Shown here one piece after another: positions 35,267 to 47,339 of a stretch of DNA of 64,000 nt. A program made the position numbers and the translations under genes. Location of the stretch: positions 129,012 through 193,011 of the forward strand of contig PDUO01000057.1 in NCBI GenBank assembly GCA_003008705.1. Reading direction: 5' to 3'. This DNA is from Pezicula radicicola. Its lineage: Eukaryota; Ascomycota; Leotiomycetes; Helotiales; Dermateaceae. How positions within the stretch are numbered: position 1 is the stretch's first letter; each line of letters starts with the position of its first letter. The notes under the pieces are model-generated. The model searched no databases. It was not told the origin of the DNA and saw nothing but the letters and a program-made list of their open reading frames with translations.

Positions 35267-36094
35267 TTAAAGCAGACCACCGGCTAATAATAGTGTCTGG
35301 CCAGTTGCATACCCCGTCCTTATGAACATCGTCACAACCCGCGCCGTCTCGTCCGGCGTACCTAATCTCCCCACCGGAATATTCTTCACATCTCCAGGAG
35401 TTCCAGTCAGATAATCTGCATTGGGAATCATGCCCGTCTCTCCAATCATAGCTGGAGCCACACAATTCACAGTAATGCCTTCGCCTGCAAGCCGCCTCGC
35501 CAGATTCCTCGCTAAGCCCTCCAAACCAGCTTTGCTGGCAGCGTAATGACACCCATTCACACCACCACCTGTTGCAGCAATTGAAGACATTAGAATTATC
35601 CGACCCCAGCGCTGCGAGCGCATCTGTGGGACGCAGGCCTTGGCGAGTAGAAATGAGGAGCGTAAGTTGACGGATAGAGTGTAATCAAACTCCTCGAGCG
35701 AGATATCTGCAATATCAGGAATGCGCTTCCCGTGCCCAGCATTGGAGACTAGGATATCGGGAAGTCTGTTGTGCTGTTGCTCGATTTCTTGGAATAGATG
35801 TTGGATTTGCGAGGCCGAGGCCATGTCAACTTGATGGGAAGAAATTCGGAGTGGGCAGAGACTTTGCTTGAGCGACAAACCATCTTCCCTTCCAGTATTG
35901 TCTGCCATTAACTCGGTAGTGGTTTTCAACTCCTTGATGAGTACATCAACCCTCTCTTTGTTTTTCGAGTAAGTAAGAGCAAGGTGGGCACCATGGCGAG
36001 CGAGGTCTCGAGCACAGGCTGCACCGATACCTCCTGATGCTCCTGTGATCAGAGCGAGCCGACCTTCCAACTCAATGTGATTATCGACGGGCAT
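35267..36094 (-). CDS. Short-chain dehydrogenase/reductase (FabG-like)
   Basis: Intronless, 275 residues from ATG 36094; the frame extends upstream only through a TTG codon, so that ATG was preferred. Classical SDR features are present: TGASGGIG (17-24) for NAD(P) binding, SNAGHG (118-123), catalytic S170 or S171 in MSSIAATGG, and Y184-x3-K188 in HYAASKAG. The C-terminal loop VAPAMIGETGMI follows. A stretch of about 25 residues around 58-85 is longer than in typical FabG proteins. It probably reduces a keto group or oxidises an alcohol in a small-molecule pathway. Complete and apparently functional. Confidence 0.9.
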   Translation of the reverse strand: MPVDNHIELEGRLALITGASGGIGAACARDLARHGAHLALTYSKNKERVDVLIKELKTTTELMADNTGREDGLSLKQSLCPLRISSHQVDMASASQIQHLFQEIEQQHNRLPDILVSNAGHGKRIPDIADISLEEFDYTLSVNLRSSFLLAKACVPQMRSQRWGRIILMSSIAATGGGVNGCHYAASKAGLEGLARNLARRLAGEGITVNCVAPAMIGETGMIPNADYLTGTPGDVKNIPVGRLGTPDETARVVTMFIRTGYATGQTLLLAGGLL

Positions 36095-36722
36095 TGGGAA
36101 GACTTGTGAGACCAGCAATGGTTACAAGAATAACAAGAAGTGTGGGTTCCTGCGAAAGATGCGGCACACGTGTTAGCTGTACTCTCTGACCAGCTTCAAA
36201 TTTATTCAGCCAAATTTATTTTTCCTCCCAAATTTGTTCCAGACCACAACATCTGGCGTTGTACTTCACTTCTCCCCCAGAAACTTACTGTTCGTTATTG
36301 TTTCCGGGATGGGACGGGATATGCAAGCACGGCTAAAGTGGCATGTGGATCAGGCGATGGTGGCAAACGACCATGGATTTGCTTGGTCCCGAAGAACAGG
36401 GGAAGATAAGGTTAAGATCACTCTTCTATCACTAAACCTCAAATAGCTAGTAGCATTTAACCATCTTTATTCTGCCGCATGCCACAGGAGCCGAGTTTCC
36501 CAGTGCCAGAACACAAGTGTAGCTAATTACCACCTTCACTTCTACTCGCGCATCTATGCTATCATTATCTCTACGCTCACTCGCCAGGGTTTTTATATTT
36601 TATTTTTTATATTTTATTTTTTAGTATCACCTGTAACCATTTTCGCAGCCATCAAGTTTCTCCAACGAGGTAACGTCATCAGAACCGAAGCCTAAGCGAA
36701 CACAGGCCAAGACAATAACAAC
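36095..36722. other. Intergenic region, no gene seen
   Basis: Contains a small AT-rich duplication (ttttatattttattttttatattttatttttta) near 36590-36625 and no gene. Confidence 0.4.
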
Positions 36723-37331
36723 ATGGCTACTACCTTTGCTCAGTGCATCGAAATCATGTCGATTAACCAGGCATCTTTTACTGTGGTCTTAAATCCAGAA
36801 TGGTGCATTGGCAGTGGCGAGAAGTTGCTTGCCCCATCAAAGAATGTCCGCCGTGGTGACACCTACAGCGTCCACAAAGCATCGCAGGTGCCAAAGGGTG
36901 GCCAGCAAATCACTAAACTCACTGACGAATGGATCCGCTTCTGACCAGGAGACGGGCACGGAAGAGGGAAATAGACCAACGACGCCCTTGGATTCGTCAC
37001 AGATATTTTTCTTCGCCTCATCAAGAGTCATCTGCAATCCGTCGATTCCTCTCCTGAAGAGCTGTTGGAAGGAGGTATCAAGTTCTAGTATCCTACAGTG
37101 GTGCTTAACATCGATTTAAAGAATGCTCTTCCAGACGATGGATTGGAGTGGCTTTTTGTGAGACTAAGAGCAAAGAAGCTCTTGAATGGACGCATGAACT
37201 ATGAAATTACCGTTTTAGATGCGGAGGGTGATCTGATCGTGGTTTCAAATCACATCACCTTAATATGTGGCAAAGAAAGAAATATAGCTCCTCGAGAAGC
37301 AACGGCGTTGCCAACTATTGAGAAGCTATAA
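36723..37331 (+). pseudogene. Acyl-CoA thioesterase-like (hotdog) pseudogene
   Basis: The front encodes MATTFAQCIEIMSINQASFT followed by VVLNPEWCIGSG, the typical start of fungal thioesterase-like superfamily proteins. The back encodes VVLNIDLKNALPDDGLEWL, then FVRLRAKKLLNGRM and VLDAEGDLIVVSNHITLI, the family's second hotdog half. They lie in different frames, and the middle (about 36830-37090) contains several stops and no recognisable family sequence. An intact protein would have about 300 residues. It is best called a decayed gene. Relatives often sit in secondary-metabolite or fatty-acid clusters. Confidence 0.65.
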
Positions 37332-37827
37332 ATCTTGAAGAATAACATAAACGTTGCGCTTAAAGAGCATAAAATATATATGCCCTTGACGAAAGCTGTG
37401 AAACTAGAATTAGGGCTTCAAAAGAGCGTCTTATTGATGTCTAATCTAGTATTTCGTGAGGTAATTTGTATGTAAAGGGAGTAACACTAGTAACAAATGC
37501 ACCGAAAACTCATTCAAGAGGCTGCGTAATGATGGTGGATCGGTAGGATATTGGCGGGGCTAGGATCTCACAAAACCTACTTTCATTTCAGTCATTTGGG
37601 ATCCACAATAGAAAATTGCCCATCGTGCTTGTTAAGGTTGAGGTTCTTATCAGACAGGTGCATTTGTCATCTCAGTTACCTACTTCAAAATTCATAATAA
37701 CTGATCAGAGGAGTTTCCATTTAAAGCTGAAGAGACACTGGATAGTTGAATAGCCAGCTAACGATTAAACTCTGTCAATCTAGAATTTCGCATCAAGTGA
37801 CAGTACAAAGAATTCTCAGAAGAAAAT
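37332..37827. other. Intergenic region, no gene seen
   Basis: Tail-to-tail space between the thioesterase relic and the dioxygenase gene. Confidence 0.4.
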
Positions 37828-38817
37828 TTAGAAAATCTCAGGTATCTTAGGACCCCAGACTGAAAGCACCTCGGGACTAGCAACGCATTTGTGTATTGGA
37901 GTCTCTGAATTCACTACATCACCATCCGCATAGTGTTCAACAACAAAACCACTAGGGTCGAACCAGTAATCAAAGACCTGACTCCCGATAACATGACGTC
38001 CGATGCCCCAGCAGAGTTTATACCCCTTTGAAGTTAAGTAGTCGTGGCCGAGATGCTGGACATCGAAGTCGTGTACCTCGAACGCTGCATGCGCCACATT
38101 AGGATCCTCATTTGGCTTTGCGCGTTTGAAGAAGAACGAATGATGGTCCGAATATTCCAAACCTCGGTCGATGTGTAAAAAGGCACAAACAGCTTTGCCT
38201 GTTTCCCGGTCATGAGTGATATCGGATGGCGAGAGTGCAAGGTTCTGCGTATAGTAGTCGAACATCTCCTCGTACTTCCCCGGCGGATAAGTAACCCCAT
38301 AATGACCCCACTTGTACACGGGAGCCGGGCCTGGCTTGAAACGATTGAACTTTCCAAGCCGGTGTTTCTTGTCCTCATAGTTCGGCACCAGGATCTGAAT
38401 ATTGTCTGGGTTAATCGCGGGTGCTTCCTTCTCATTCTCTTGTTGGCCCCAGACAAGATGGACGAAATTCCCAATAGGATCTGTCAAGGTAACTCTTTCC
38501 CCACCTCCGGGTGCGTTCAGGCTTTCGATGGGTGAGGCACCCTTGATGGAAGTTGCTCGGACTAGCTCCTCTCGAGATTCTACTACGTACGCCGCGCCGA
38601 GGAATCTGCTCTTTCCGTCCATGGCTTCTCTTGCAACGTAGAGATAGGGCTCTGATCCGTATCCTCGGAAGAAGATCTCTCTAGGTGATTCTCTCTCTTC
38701 AGCAATAGTGAAACCAAAGTCAAGTAAGAATTCTCTGGCTTTTGGCAAATCGGCATGCTGATAGATAACGTGGGAGGTCTTCAAAAGACGAATTCGTGGG
38801 CTTGTCGTGGCTGTCAT
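37828..38817 (-). CDS. VOC-family extradiol ring-cleavage dioxygenase-like protein
   Basis: Intronless, 329 residues from ATG 38817. It is a two-domain vicinal-oxygen-chelate protein: domain 1 about 10-125 (LLKTSHVIYQHADLPKAREF) and domain 2 about 160-310. Candidate Fe(II) ligands of the type I extradiol class are H172 (KWGHYGV), H243 (VAHAAFEV) and E294 (VVEHYAD), which match the usual order H, H, E. H222-type chemistry is not certain. Relatives open catechol rings such as dihydroxybiphenyl in the cytosol. Presence near decayed carboxymuconolactone decarboxylase-like and CoA-ligase genes suggests aromatic degradation, which is inference. Confidence 0.87.
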   Translation of the reverse strand: MTATTSPRIRLLKTSHVIYQHADLPKAREFLLDFGFTIAEERESPREIFFRGYGSEPYLYVAREAMDGKSRFLGAAYVVESREELVRATSIKGASPIESLNAPGGGERVTLTDPIGNFVHLVWGQQENEKEAPAINPDNIQILVPNYEDKKHRLGKFNRFKPGPAPVYKWGHYGVTYPPGKYEEMFDYYTQNLALSPSDITHDRETGKAVCAFLHIDRGLEYSDHHSFFFKRAKPNEDPNVAHAAFEVHDFDVQHLGHDYLTSKGYKLCWGIGRHVIGSQVFDYWFDPSGFVVEHYADGDVVNSETPIHKCVASPEVLSVWGPKIPEIF

Positions 38818-39732
38818 TTTGCATAATCAAAACAGGCAAAAGGCGGTGGAAGTAAGTAGTGTCTCTTATACCGTGCTGCTACTGAAGGGACGCAAAGATG
38901 ATTTTGAGAAGCGAAATACAAATGTTGTAGTCTGAGATATTCTGAAAAGAAGTACTAGGTGCCTCGGGTATAAATTAAATCGTGGACAATTCAGACACGT
39001 CATGATCGCCTGAGTATCCTAGAAGCGTCACGTACTCCGGTGGTGGTGGGCCGGTGGCACACTGAATCGGATGGAGTTGGCATAGTAGCCAAGCCATATT
39101 TGTTCCGGAATCACGGCTAAAGTGGTAGGACGTATCACTTGTCATCTAGTAAGACTTAAGATTTCCATTCCTAGTTACAGACAATGAGGGTATCAGCCGA
39201 TCTGCGTGCATTATAGGCGGTCAACGAGCTATAGGAAAATTACAGCAACCATGTAGATGAACCCGGAACTTGGTTTTAAAGTATAATAAGCATTATTGGT
39301 ATATCTTTTTATGTAGTCTAAACCATTCCCTTGCTTTTCAAGGTGGAAGAATATTCGACTCTTCCTACACCACAAGAATATCGAAAACCATACCCGTGAA
39401 GAATAGAATTAGGAAACATACACTACGTAGCTATTTGACTATGAGAATACAAGTAGTGTCTCTATTCATGTAACTCTAACTCCACGTGATTTGTCAAACT
39501 CACTCTGCTCGGTAGCTACGAACTGGAACCACAACTGCCGTGGCATCATAATCAGGGAGCATCAACTACGTCAATGCCTCGACTCACTGACCTTGATCAG
39601 TTCAAAATATCCATGATCCCACATTAATGCCGAGGTAAACTACGTGGTTCTCTGCTCTTGCTCCTCCTAAAACACACAGATCTTTCGCATCCGTCAATTC
39701 CACCCAAAGTCCGCGTGTTATGTCCAGAAGCC
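38818..39732. other. Divergent intergenic region
   Basis: About 0.9 kb with no supported gene. It serves as upstream region for the dioxygenase (minus) and the CoA-ligase remnant (plus). Confidence 0.4.
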
Positions 39733-40625
39733 ATGCCAGTCAAATCATTATATCCAGATATTGATATCCCAAATGTGGATTTATTTACTTTTCTCTTCGA
39801 ACGGAAGGATAGGCCATATGCCGACGAAAAGAGTCAGTCATATCAACGTTACAACTAAAGTCATGATTTGGAGGCTAGCCCTCCTCTATAGGGTTGTTCC
39901 AAGAATCAGAGACAAGCCGTGCATATACTTATGTGAGTTTGAAATCGACTGCGGTAGAGTTTGGAAAGGGCCTTCAAGTGATACTAGAGTGGAAAAAGGG
40001 CGAAGTTCTCCTTCTTTACACGCCGAACAGCATCGATATACCAGCAATTGTTTGGGGTACATCATGGGCCGGTGGGATTATATCTCCAGCAAATCTAGGC
40101 TTCACAGTCGGAGAACTGGTCTCTCAACTAAAAGATTCAGGCGCAAGATCCCTTGTAACACAGGTCCCTTACCTAAAGGCCGCGACGGAAGCTTGCGCCC
40201 AGGTGGGAATACCCAGTGATCAGATTATTCTCATTGGCGACGAGCGTGATCCAACGAACAGATTCAAACATTTCGCATCTATCCAGAACGTCACCGGGGT
40301 ATATCGATTCCGAAAGGCCAAGATCGACCCGGCCAAAGACCTTGTATGTCTGATGTATTCGTCTGGGACCACTGGATTGCCAAAGGGTGTCATGCTGTCA
40401 CACCGCAATATCATTGCTAACGTTCTTCAAATCGAGCACGCCACTAAAGGCAATCTATCTTGCAAAGGCGAGCTTGACGGTTCCGGGAAAATGGCAGGTC
40501 AGAGCACAGCAGAGCCTTTAGAAGTCAAAAGAAAACAACATACCAAATGTAACAAACGTCCTAACGAGCTGAGGGGGGTTCAAATGGACGTACCAACTAA
40601 TCATTCTTCTGCAGGTGATTGGTGA
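39733..40625 (+). pseudogene. Truncated 4-coumarate:CoA ligase-like (AMP-binding) gene
   Basis: Exons 39733-39832 and 39892-40625 are joined by a 59-nt intron (GTCAGT donor, CTATAG acceptor). The front is typical of the ANL superfamily: MPVKSLYPDIDIPNVDLFTF, ETSRAYTY, LLYTPNSIDIPAIVWGT, and the AMP-binding signature YSSGTTGLPKGVMLSHRN. Soon after, at DGSGK, the frame loses family similarity and ends at 40625. A possible further intron (about 40494-40619, ending CTGCAG) leads to gtgattggtg, which fits the next conserved strand, but stops follow at once. About 300 C-terminal residues with the catalytic Lys hinge are missing. It cannot activate acyl groups as read. Confidence 0.7.
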
Positions 40626-41005
40626 GCCATAGCTGCATCATTCATAGGGATCGCCAGCTAGTAAGTAGTTAGTCTACCGGCTGCCAAATTACTCGACGTC
40701 TCATATAATCTACAGATCAAGTGGAGCTGGACAGGAGATTTTGCCAAGTGCGCAAACCTTTTTTGACTGGCTTCCGGGTGAAGTGGTATGAAGAGTGGGA
40801 TTGTGGCCAATGTCTTCATTACTTCATCCGACACCAAGAAACAAGGCTCTGGCTACCTGAAACATGAAAAGATATTCAATTATTACTATTCGGAGATATT
40901 TGTGGCAAAATTAATCACTGCAGAGAACAACGGTAGGACACAGTAGATTATGCATAAGATTTTGGGAGATTATGAGCTTGAATATAGGATAGAACCCACT
41001 GATGC
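40626..41005. other. Intergenic region
   Basis: No sign of the missing ligase C-terminus was found here. It contains the 3' side of the PRISE gene. Confidence 0.4.
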
Positions 41006-42157
41006 TTATACACGCCCAAGCTCATTTGGCGGGATCAAGCCATCCTTCTCAAACTGCTTAAAACATTCAACCAAGCAGTCGTAGTCATCGATCTTTGCCG
41101 TCCAGCCGAACTTCCGGGCCTTCTCGATGCTCATGGTTGCATTCCAAGATCTTCTAAATACCCAGTCCTGAAATTGCCACGTGCCGTACGAGAACGTTGT
41201 TTTGGCATACGGAGCACCCCTTCGAGTACATAAATCAAACCACACCTTTTCTTTATCCTGGTGCCAATCTGTAAGGCTAAATTCTTGCTGAACTGTACCT
41301 ATTACGGGAACCGGCTTCTTAAACTCAGGATCTGAAGTCACCTTTGCGCCGAAGTATTTTCCTAGCCTTGGCCACATTTCTTTCCATCGAAAGACATCGC
41401 CGTTACTCACGTTGAAAGCCTCGTTAGCGCATTCTGCGCGTGTCGATACGAAAATACTGAGATCGGCAATAATTGGAGCATAGCTAAGATCATCCAGGCC
41501 GGTCCAGAAAATCTGATTGGTGGGCATTGGAGCCTCAACATCAAGCTCCTTGCAAATCAAGAAGTACATGGCAGTAGTCAGCGCCAGGTTCATGCCGTTG
41601 GGCTTCTTTGTTGATCCGATTATGGCTTGAGGACGGATGATATTGTAAGTCCAGGAGCCCAACTTCTGTTGCGCGATAAGACTGTCTTCTTGCACATGAT
41701 AGAAATTACCGGCGTTTTGGGCGTGCCGGGGATCTGTCTCCCGGGCTGGAGTAGGCACTGGGTGGAGGTGCACGCCGTAGGTCTTGCCGCCCGTCTGCAG
41801 CGTTATGTTCTCCAGGCCAGGCGCGACAGTGGTCAGAGCCGTTAGGAAATTAGAAAACAAGGACGTATTGGCAGCTGCCAGATTATTAAAGTCATCGTCG
41901 TGCACGTATGAGGTGAAATATGCGTGCGTGGTTTCCTTGCACAGCTGGTCCATCAGAGGAACCAAGTCAGAGGGGCTGGTGGTAAAGTCCAAGGCGATGA
42001 AGTGCACGCGGGAGTCTTGCACCCGGGATTGGAATGGACTGCGCGATGTGACGATGATCTTGCGCCACTCCTTTTCTGTTGTGTGGTTTGCCAGGTACTC
42101 TAGGATGGCACCTCCTGATATGCCATTGCCCCCAGTGATGAACGCAACTTTACTCAT
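41006..42157 (-). CDS. PRISE-like SDR (progesterone 5-beta-reductase/iridoid synthase family)
   Basis: Intronless, 383 residues from ATG 42157. The N-terminus has the extended-SDR nucleotide motif GGNGISG (9-15). The PRISE hallmarks follow: LQTGGKTYG with K125 and NFYHVQEDSL with Y153, the usual catalytic Lys and Tyr. Later, SNGDVFRWKEMWPRLGKYFG is a conserved block. It is probably NADPH-dependent, reducing enones or carbonyl compounds. Fungal relatives occur in secondary-metabolite clusters. It is complete and forms the right edge of this metabolic island, next to AT-rich DNA. Confidence 0.88.
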   Translation of the reverse strand: MSKVAFITGGNGISGGAILEYLANHTTEKEWRKIIVTSRSPFQSRVQDSRVHFIALDFTTSPSDLVPLMDQLCKETTHAYFTSYVHDDDFNNLAAANTSLFSNFLTALTTVAPGLENITLQTGGKTYGVHLHPVPTPARETDPRHAQNAGNFYHVQEDSLIAQQKLGSWTYNIIRPQAIIGSTKKPNGMNLALTTAMYFLICKELDVEAPMPTNQIFWTGLDDLSYAPIIADLSIFVSTRAECANEAFNVSNGDVFRWKEMWPRLGKYFGAKVTSDPEFKKPVPVIGTVQQEFSLTDWHQDKEKVWFDLCTRRGAPYAKTTFSYGTWQFQDWVFRRSWNATMSIEKARKFGWTAKIDDYDCLVECFKQFEKDGLIPPNELGRV

Positions 42158-42699
42158 GGTGTCTTCTTCGCGGAAGTCTCTCGTCTCGATCCACGGAACG
42201 AGCTGTTATTGTACCGTTGGTCTCAGAGTTGCCGTTGATATGCCTGAGATGTTCGTTAAGTAATGTATACAGTTTGAAGACTAAGATTGGGCTGTTGAGT
42301 GCGGTAAATGTTGTGATCCAAGGAGTCAGAGAGCAAGCAAAAAGTGATGTATCCTGATGTGTCCGGTCGGACCTGCGGCATAAAACACTGTACCCTACCC
42401 CCCAACCACCGAGACGGATATTGTGGTCTGGTCCGTGAAACAAACTGGCCTGACTTCCGACACATACTGTACGACAAAGCCCCACCACCTATAACGCCCC
42501 AAGCAAAGTATTTGTCGGGCACAAATCACGTGTAATACTAATATAACCTCATTTCCACTGGTCGCCATGGGCTCTAATTAGTGGACGATCAGAGCACTGT
42601 TGGCTTGACCATTTGACATCAAAAACTGCTTAATTAGTATGGGAAACGAGGCCCTTGCGATGCTCATTTTGTGTATAAATAGTGTAGAAATCCCCGTAG
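42158..42699. other. Upstream region of the PRISE gene
   Basis: No gene is supported. A tataaata string near 42673 faces no gene. Confidence 0.4.
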
Positions 42700-43450
42700 A
42701 TTTAAGGGCCAGAATATATATAAATTCCGACTATTACTAATATTCTCATATCTTACTACTTTTCATTATATGGTGCTCGAGGGTTCATAGTATTCTATTA
42801 TAAAATAAAATATAATATACTTATAATTAGGGAAATATAATATCATTTTGTAATAGCTATAGGCTTGCGATTAAACTATATATATTTACTTTGTATTTGA
42901 AGGCTATACTTATAGCTTAAACGTAAAAAGTAGTTAACTAATTTAGTAGGTGTATTCGCTTAATTTTATAGGGTAGTTAAGGTAGTATTTAGGTATTTAG
43001 TTGCTAAAGTTATAGGGCCGTACCCTTAAAGGTATAGGCTTTACTCCTTGATTCTAAAGGCTCTAAAACTATTAAAGAGGAAAAAATCTATACTAATAGA
43101 TAAAAGGTACTATATTAGAATAATAATATAATGTGGGATCTAAGGATTATTTTAATATTATTATTAAATTTTAGGCTAAGGCGTGATAGGGCATAGGGCT
43201 TTATCCTATAGCAACGTGTACAAGGTACGATTAAGTCTAGTAAAACTAAATAATTACGCTGTGGTATTATTATAGTGCATTGAACTAGGGTCTTTCGTCA
43301 TATAAAATACTAGGAACTGTAAGCATAGTACAGCTTACTTAGTAAACTTAGGTTGTTCTAAAAGGAGATTAAATTATATAATAAATATATTATAAACTAT
43401 TAAAAAGCACTTATATATCTTATATATTATCATTTAAGGATTCTCTATCG
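42700..43450. other. AT-rich, gene-free block
   Basis: Low-complexity A/T-rich sequence with stops in all frames and scattered ctataggc-like words. It fits RIP-mutated DNA. No element type can be recognised. Confidence 0.65.
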
Positions 43451-44579
43451 CGACCGAGGAGAGAGCTTAACCATTATTATAATAAACGTCATTTGGCTAG
43501 ATGAAAGATAAGAACATCAATGGTTCTAGCAAAGCCCCATGTAGCGCGTCCCGTCCTAATGTAGAGATGAAAGACCACTCTTTGGTTAAAGAGGGCCAAA
43601 TACTACACGACCACTCTCAAGCAACTCAACCAACCATACAACTTGGCAAGGATAGTCGATTGTCGCTCACCGCCTGTAGCCATAATAACGCGCTGGCGCT
43701 TGACTCCCTAGTCGCCCGAGATGAAAAACATTCCTCTAGCTATCTTACCTAATAATACTAGTCCTTAAGAAGCATTAGCTTCAACGCAGGATGTAGCATA
43801 CAGGCTACTGGCGGCCCTTTACGTAGAAGGCTAGAGCAACAATTACAGGTAACAGTATAGATGTGGTAGTTATCTATAATAAACTTTCCTGCACGATTTA
43901 AAATCAAACGCCGTAGGCGTAGGCTCAACATACAACTCGATGACAAACTGGAGCAGCCTTTAGAAAACCGCAGGAGGCTAGGGGTGATTGATGGCGTAGT
44001 GTGTTATTAAGGGAAGTTTTTGGAGGACTGTTCTATTACTCCGTCAGGATTGTCCATATCTTCCGCTTCCTACATTGCGGTTAACTTTTGATACGAGGGA
44101 AGCCATGCGTGGAATCAAATCAGGGGCTTTAGGACTTCATTGAATAAAGGTCTATTATTGTAGTCTTATTTTCCGTTTTGTAGGACTACTAGTTATCTAT
44201 CCCTTTGTAGGTAGTTAGCCTATCGTTTATTATTAAGCATACTCTTCCATCCACCTTTTCCGTCCGAGGCAATTTTATAGACCACGTCACTCGTCCCTAC
44301 CTCTCCGACCACATTTTCATGAGCCATGAGTCATATAGAAAAGCCAAGCGTGATTCATGTCTACGCTGTACGATATACAACAAAATGATTCGTCATTTCC
44401 CAATCGATTCGCATGTAACAATTGCCATTTTTGTTTCTGGTGAGACATCCGGAGTTTTACGTAGTGAGGTCATTGTCCGGCCCGGTCCGCTTGAGTTATC
44501 TCATCGAAGCCATGCAAAGAGTAAGATGAAAAAAGAAAAATTAAACCTCTCTATACAAGAAATCCAACTTATCACTTTC
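43451..44579. other. Gene-poor spacer
   Basis: Frames at 43501-43752 and 44319-44582 (plus) have no recognisable domain or intron signals. I treat them as chance frames. Confidence 0.4.
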
Positions 44580-44946
44580 TAAAATACAGTCATCTCTTAG
44601 TCGCTCACTTCTACTATACATTAAGATAATCTAGATAACAAGACGGATTCTACTAAGAATAATTATAACTACTTAAATAACTTATTCTAGTAATTTCTTA
44701 TATTATTAGTTAATTAAATTAATTATATCTTTAATCTTATATAAGCTAATACTAAGAGAAAATTAAAATATAAAGATTTAAAGTATCTTTATATTTTTAT
44801 ATTTTTACTTAAAGTTAATAAAAGATAAATTTTTTTTTTTAGAAAGCTAACTCTTTTACATTTATAGATTAAGAGAGAGACTTCTTATTAAGGGTATACT
44901 TTACTTTATTATATAATTTAAGAACATTTCTAATAGTAGTACACTA
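44580..44946. other. AT-rich block directly downstream of the DUF3425-like gene
   Basis: Nearly pure A/T, including a T-run near 44830. It abuts the stop codon of the minus-strand gene at 44947. Confidence 0.65.
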
Positions 44947-46652
44947 TTACCAAAGTGTAAAATATAGAACTATTCTTCCATCCTGTATTTCATGTCCCCA
45001 CTTTAACTTCCTATAATCCACTGGTACCTTTTGCATCAAATGTACCAAATCACATCTCCAATCCTCCATGTTGTGTTTGTATCCAACTTTTACTAACCCA
45101 TCACTTACAGAAGGCGGGATGGTATTCCAAGCCGGAGCTACTCCGTACGTCATAGGGTAGGATTCAAACATCTCAGGGGTATAAGTCAAACAATTGATGT
45201 CAAAAAGTCCCATATTGAAGCTGGGAGATAACTTGAACAGCCCCGTTTCAGAAGAACGCGTATAGCAGTCATGAATCCCGCCTGGCCAGAGGAATTTAAA
45301 TGTCTTAATCTCTGTTCGAAACCAGGCACTTGAGCGGAAGGGGTGGTTGGGGTTTTTGGCGAGTTGGCGGACACCTGGCCTACGAGTAATCACCAGCTCA
45401 TTAGCCAACAGTTTGTGGAGCAGGCGAAGTTAAGCCTGGAGAAGAAGGAGGGCATACCAAGGTAGATAATTGCCAATATAGTAATCAGGCGGAAATTCCA
45501 TTTTCCTACTCTAATCAACATTGTTAACATCCCCTAAAATACAACTACCGAAACTTACCTCGAGTAGTACGGGGGCAACTTCGCTGCCCGCCGAGGGGTA
45601 GGATCAGAATGGAAGCGCATGAGTAGGTGCATGACGCGCCAAATAGCCAGGCGCTCCACCTTATTGATGGCGAATAAGAGTTTCTCATCTAGTTGCCGAA
45701 TATTCTTCCAGAATGGAGGCAGTTCCCAAGGCTCCCCTAGAGCATCCCATCCATAGAGGATAGCGCGGATGGGCACATCTTCGGCTAGGATGTCTTCCAG
45801 CTGGGCTAGCCTTCGTCCTTTGGGCCCGGCCATGAGAGATTCGCTTGCAATTTGCCAGGCACTTGGATGATTTGTCGTAGATGTGGAGTGGGTAATGTCT
45901 TCCGCCTCTATCGGAATAGAAGTAGGAAGTAGATTGGTGGGGTGCAACTCTGTGGGATGGTACTCAAGGCGTAGGTTTGGTGGATCCTGTTGTTGATGTA
46001 TGGGAAGGGAAGAGACCGATGGCTCTACATGGTGCGCTATCTGCTGTGATATTACATGGCGATTCGGTCGGTGAGATAACACGAATGGATCTTGTGGTAC
46101 CTTGTATCGGCTAGGAGGAGATGGCGGTGGATTTTGGGTTTCGCCCGCTTCAATTTTTATCCCAAGTTGGTAATGGGAGGAATCTTCAATGACGTTTGCT
46201 TCGCTAGACGTAGGTTTGATGAAGTTCGATGAGGACGGGAGGGCGTGGGGGTGGGCGTAGGCGTGGTCGATTGCAAGGAAAGTTGAAGCTTCAAGTGGCA
46301 ACGTCGAGGGGTGGACTTCTCCGATTTGCGTTTGGAATGATATCATCCCTTTGCTATTACCTGCTCCTAACGATGAAGGATTTGAATACCTAGGCTCAAC
46401 GAATTCTTGTAGATCGCTTGTACTATGCCCAGCGCTTATGTCCACTTCTCCCTCTTTCCGTCGCTGATCAGACTGTGTTGGGGACAGCTTACATGAATCC
46501 TTATGCCGACCCTCTACGACCCGATGGAGAAGCAAAAGCTTGTCTCTTAATGGATTGTAGGGCATGAGGTGGTAGTGCCGATTATGATCCTCCTTTTCTA
46601 TTCTCCGCCGTCTGCGGCGCGAGATATTTGCTGTTGGAGGTTTCTTTGGCAT
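44947..46652 (-). pseudogene. DUF3425-like regulator gene with one in-frame TAA
   Basis: Exon 1 is 46652-45559 and exon 2 is 45505-44947, with a 53-nt intron (GTAAGT...AGTAG). The protein starts MPKKPPTANISRRRRRRIEK, a basic stretch like a bZIP basic region, then a long disordered part. It ends with a DUF3425-like module: AILYGWDALGEPWELPPFW, NKVERLAIWRVMHLLMRFH, FKFLWPGGIHDCYTRSSETG. A TAA at 45432-45430 interrupts exon 2 in frame, with family-like sequence continuing for 161 codons behind it. The frame has no shift. ATG 46652 was chosen because the upstream extension starts only at TTG. If functional, it would be a nuclear regulator; the stop suggests recent loss. Confidence 0.6.
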
Positions 46653-47339
46653 TTGTTTTTGGTGATCTCTGGTGGGTTCTGTAATACTCACTCGTATATT
46701 GCGTATAAATTCCTTGTAACCGGATGAAATCAAGTGGTAGTAGCTGTCTCTTCCCGTGTTGGTGGTGATGGGAACTTGGCGCAAATGGCCTGGGTCTCTG
46801 GCGAAGGCCCGATTTTTAAGTATTGACCCTGGTCCAAGCGTTTTAGCTGTAAAATGGATTGATTTACTTCGTACTAGCCTAAATCATCCTGATTTCTATC
46901 TGAACGTATTGAGGGTAATTAACCAATCACTCAATGAGGAAGTCCTATGTTTTGCTATATCTAGCTAGTTGCGCTTAAACAGAAATGGGGATTATTTAGG
47001 CCCAGTACAAAGTAAATCGATCTATTTTATAGGTAAAACGCCTGGACCAGGCTTAATACGTAAAAACGGGGGCCTTTCGTCAGGGTTATTAATGCCTGTG
47101 AGCCCTCTGTCGATGATAATTGGTGGAAGCTGCGAAGCACAGACATGTTCCCAAGCCTTTCTTTCTAATAGAGTTTGCCCCAGAGGTGAAGCGACCAAAT
47201 CGCAAAAGTCATTTGGACGAACTCTAGCTGTAGAAGGGATAGTTAAGATTCTGTTGGAGCGAAGGCTTGGGGCTAGATTCTTCCCCCTCTGCGGGTGATG
47301 CTCGAGATCCCTGCTAAATTGGCCACCCCAGGTCTACGC
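46653..47339. other. Intergenic region, no gene seen
   Basis: A plus-strand frame at 46969-47298 lacks recognisable features. Confidence 0.4.

Noticed and set aside
43501..43752. 83-codon plus frame between AT-rich blocks
   Set aside because: No similarity, no introns and isolated; probably chance.
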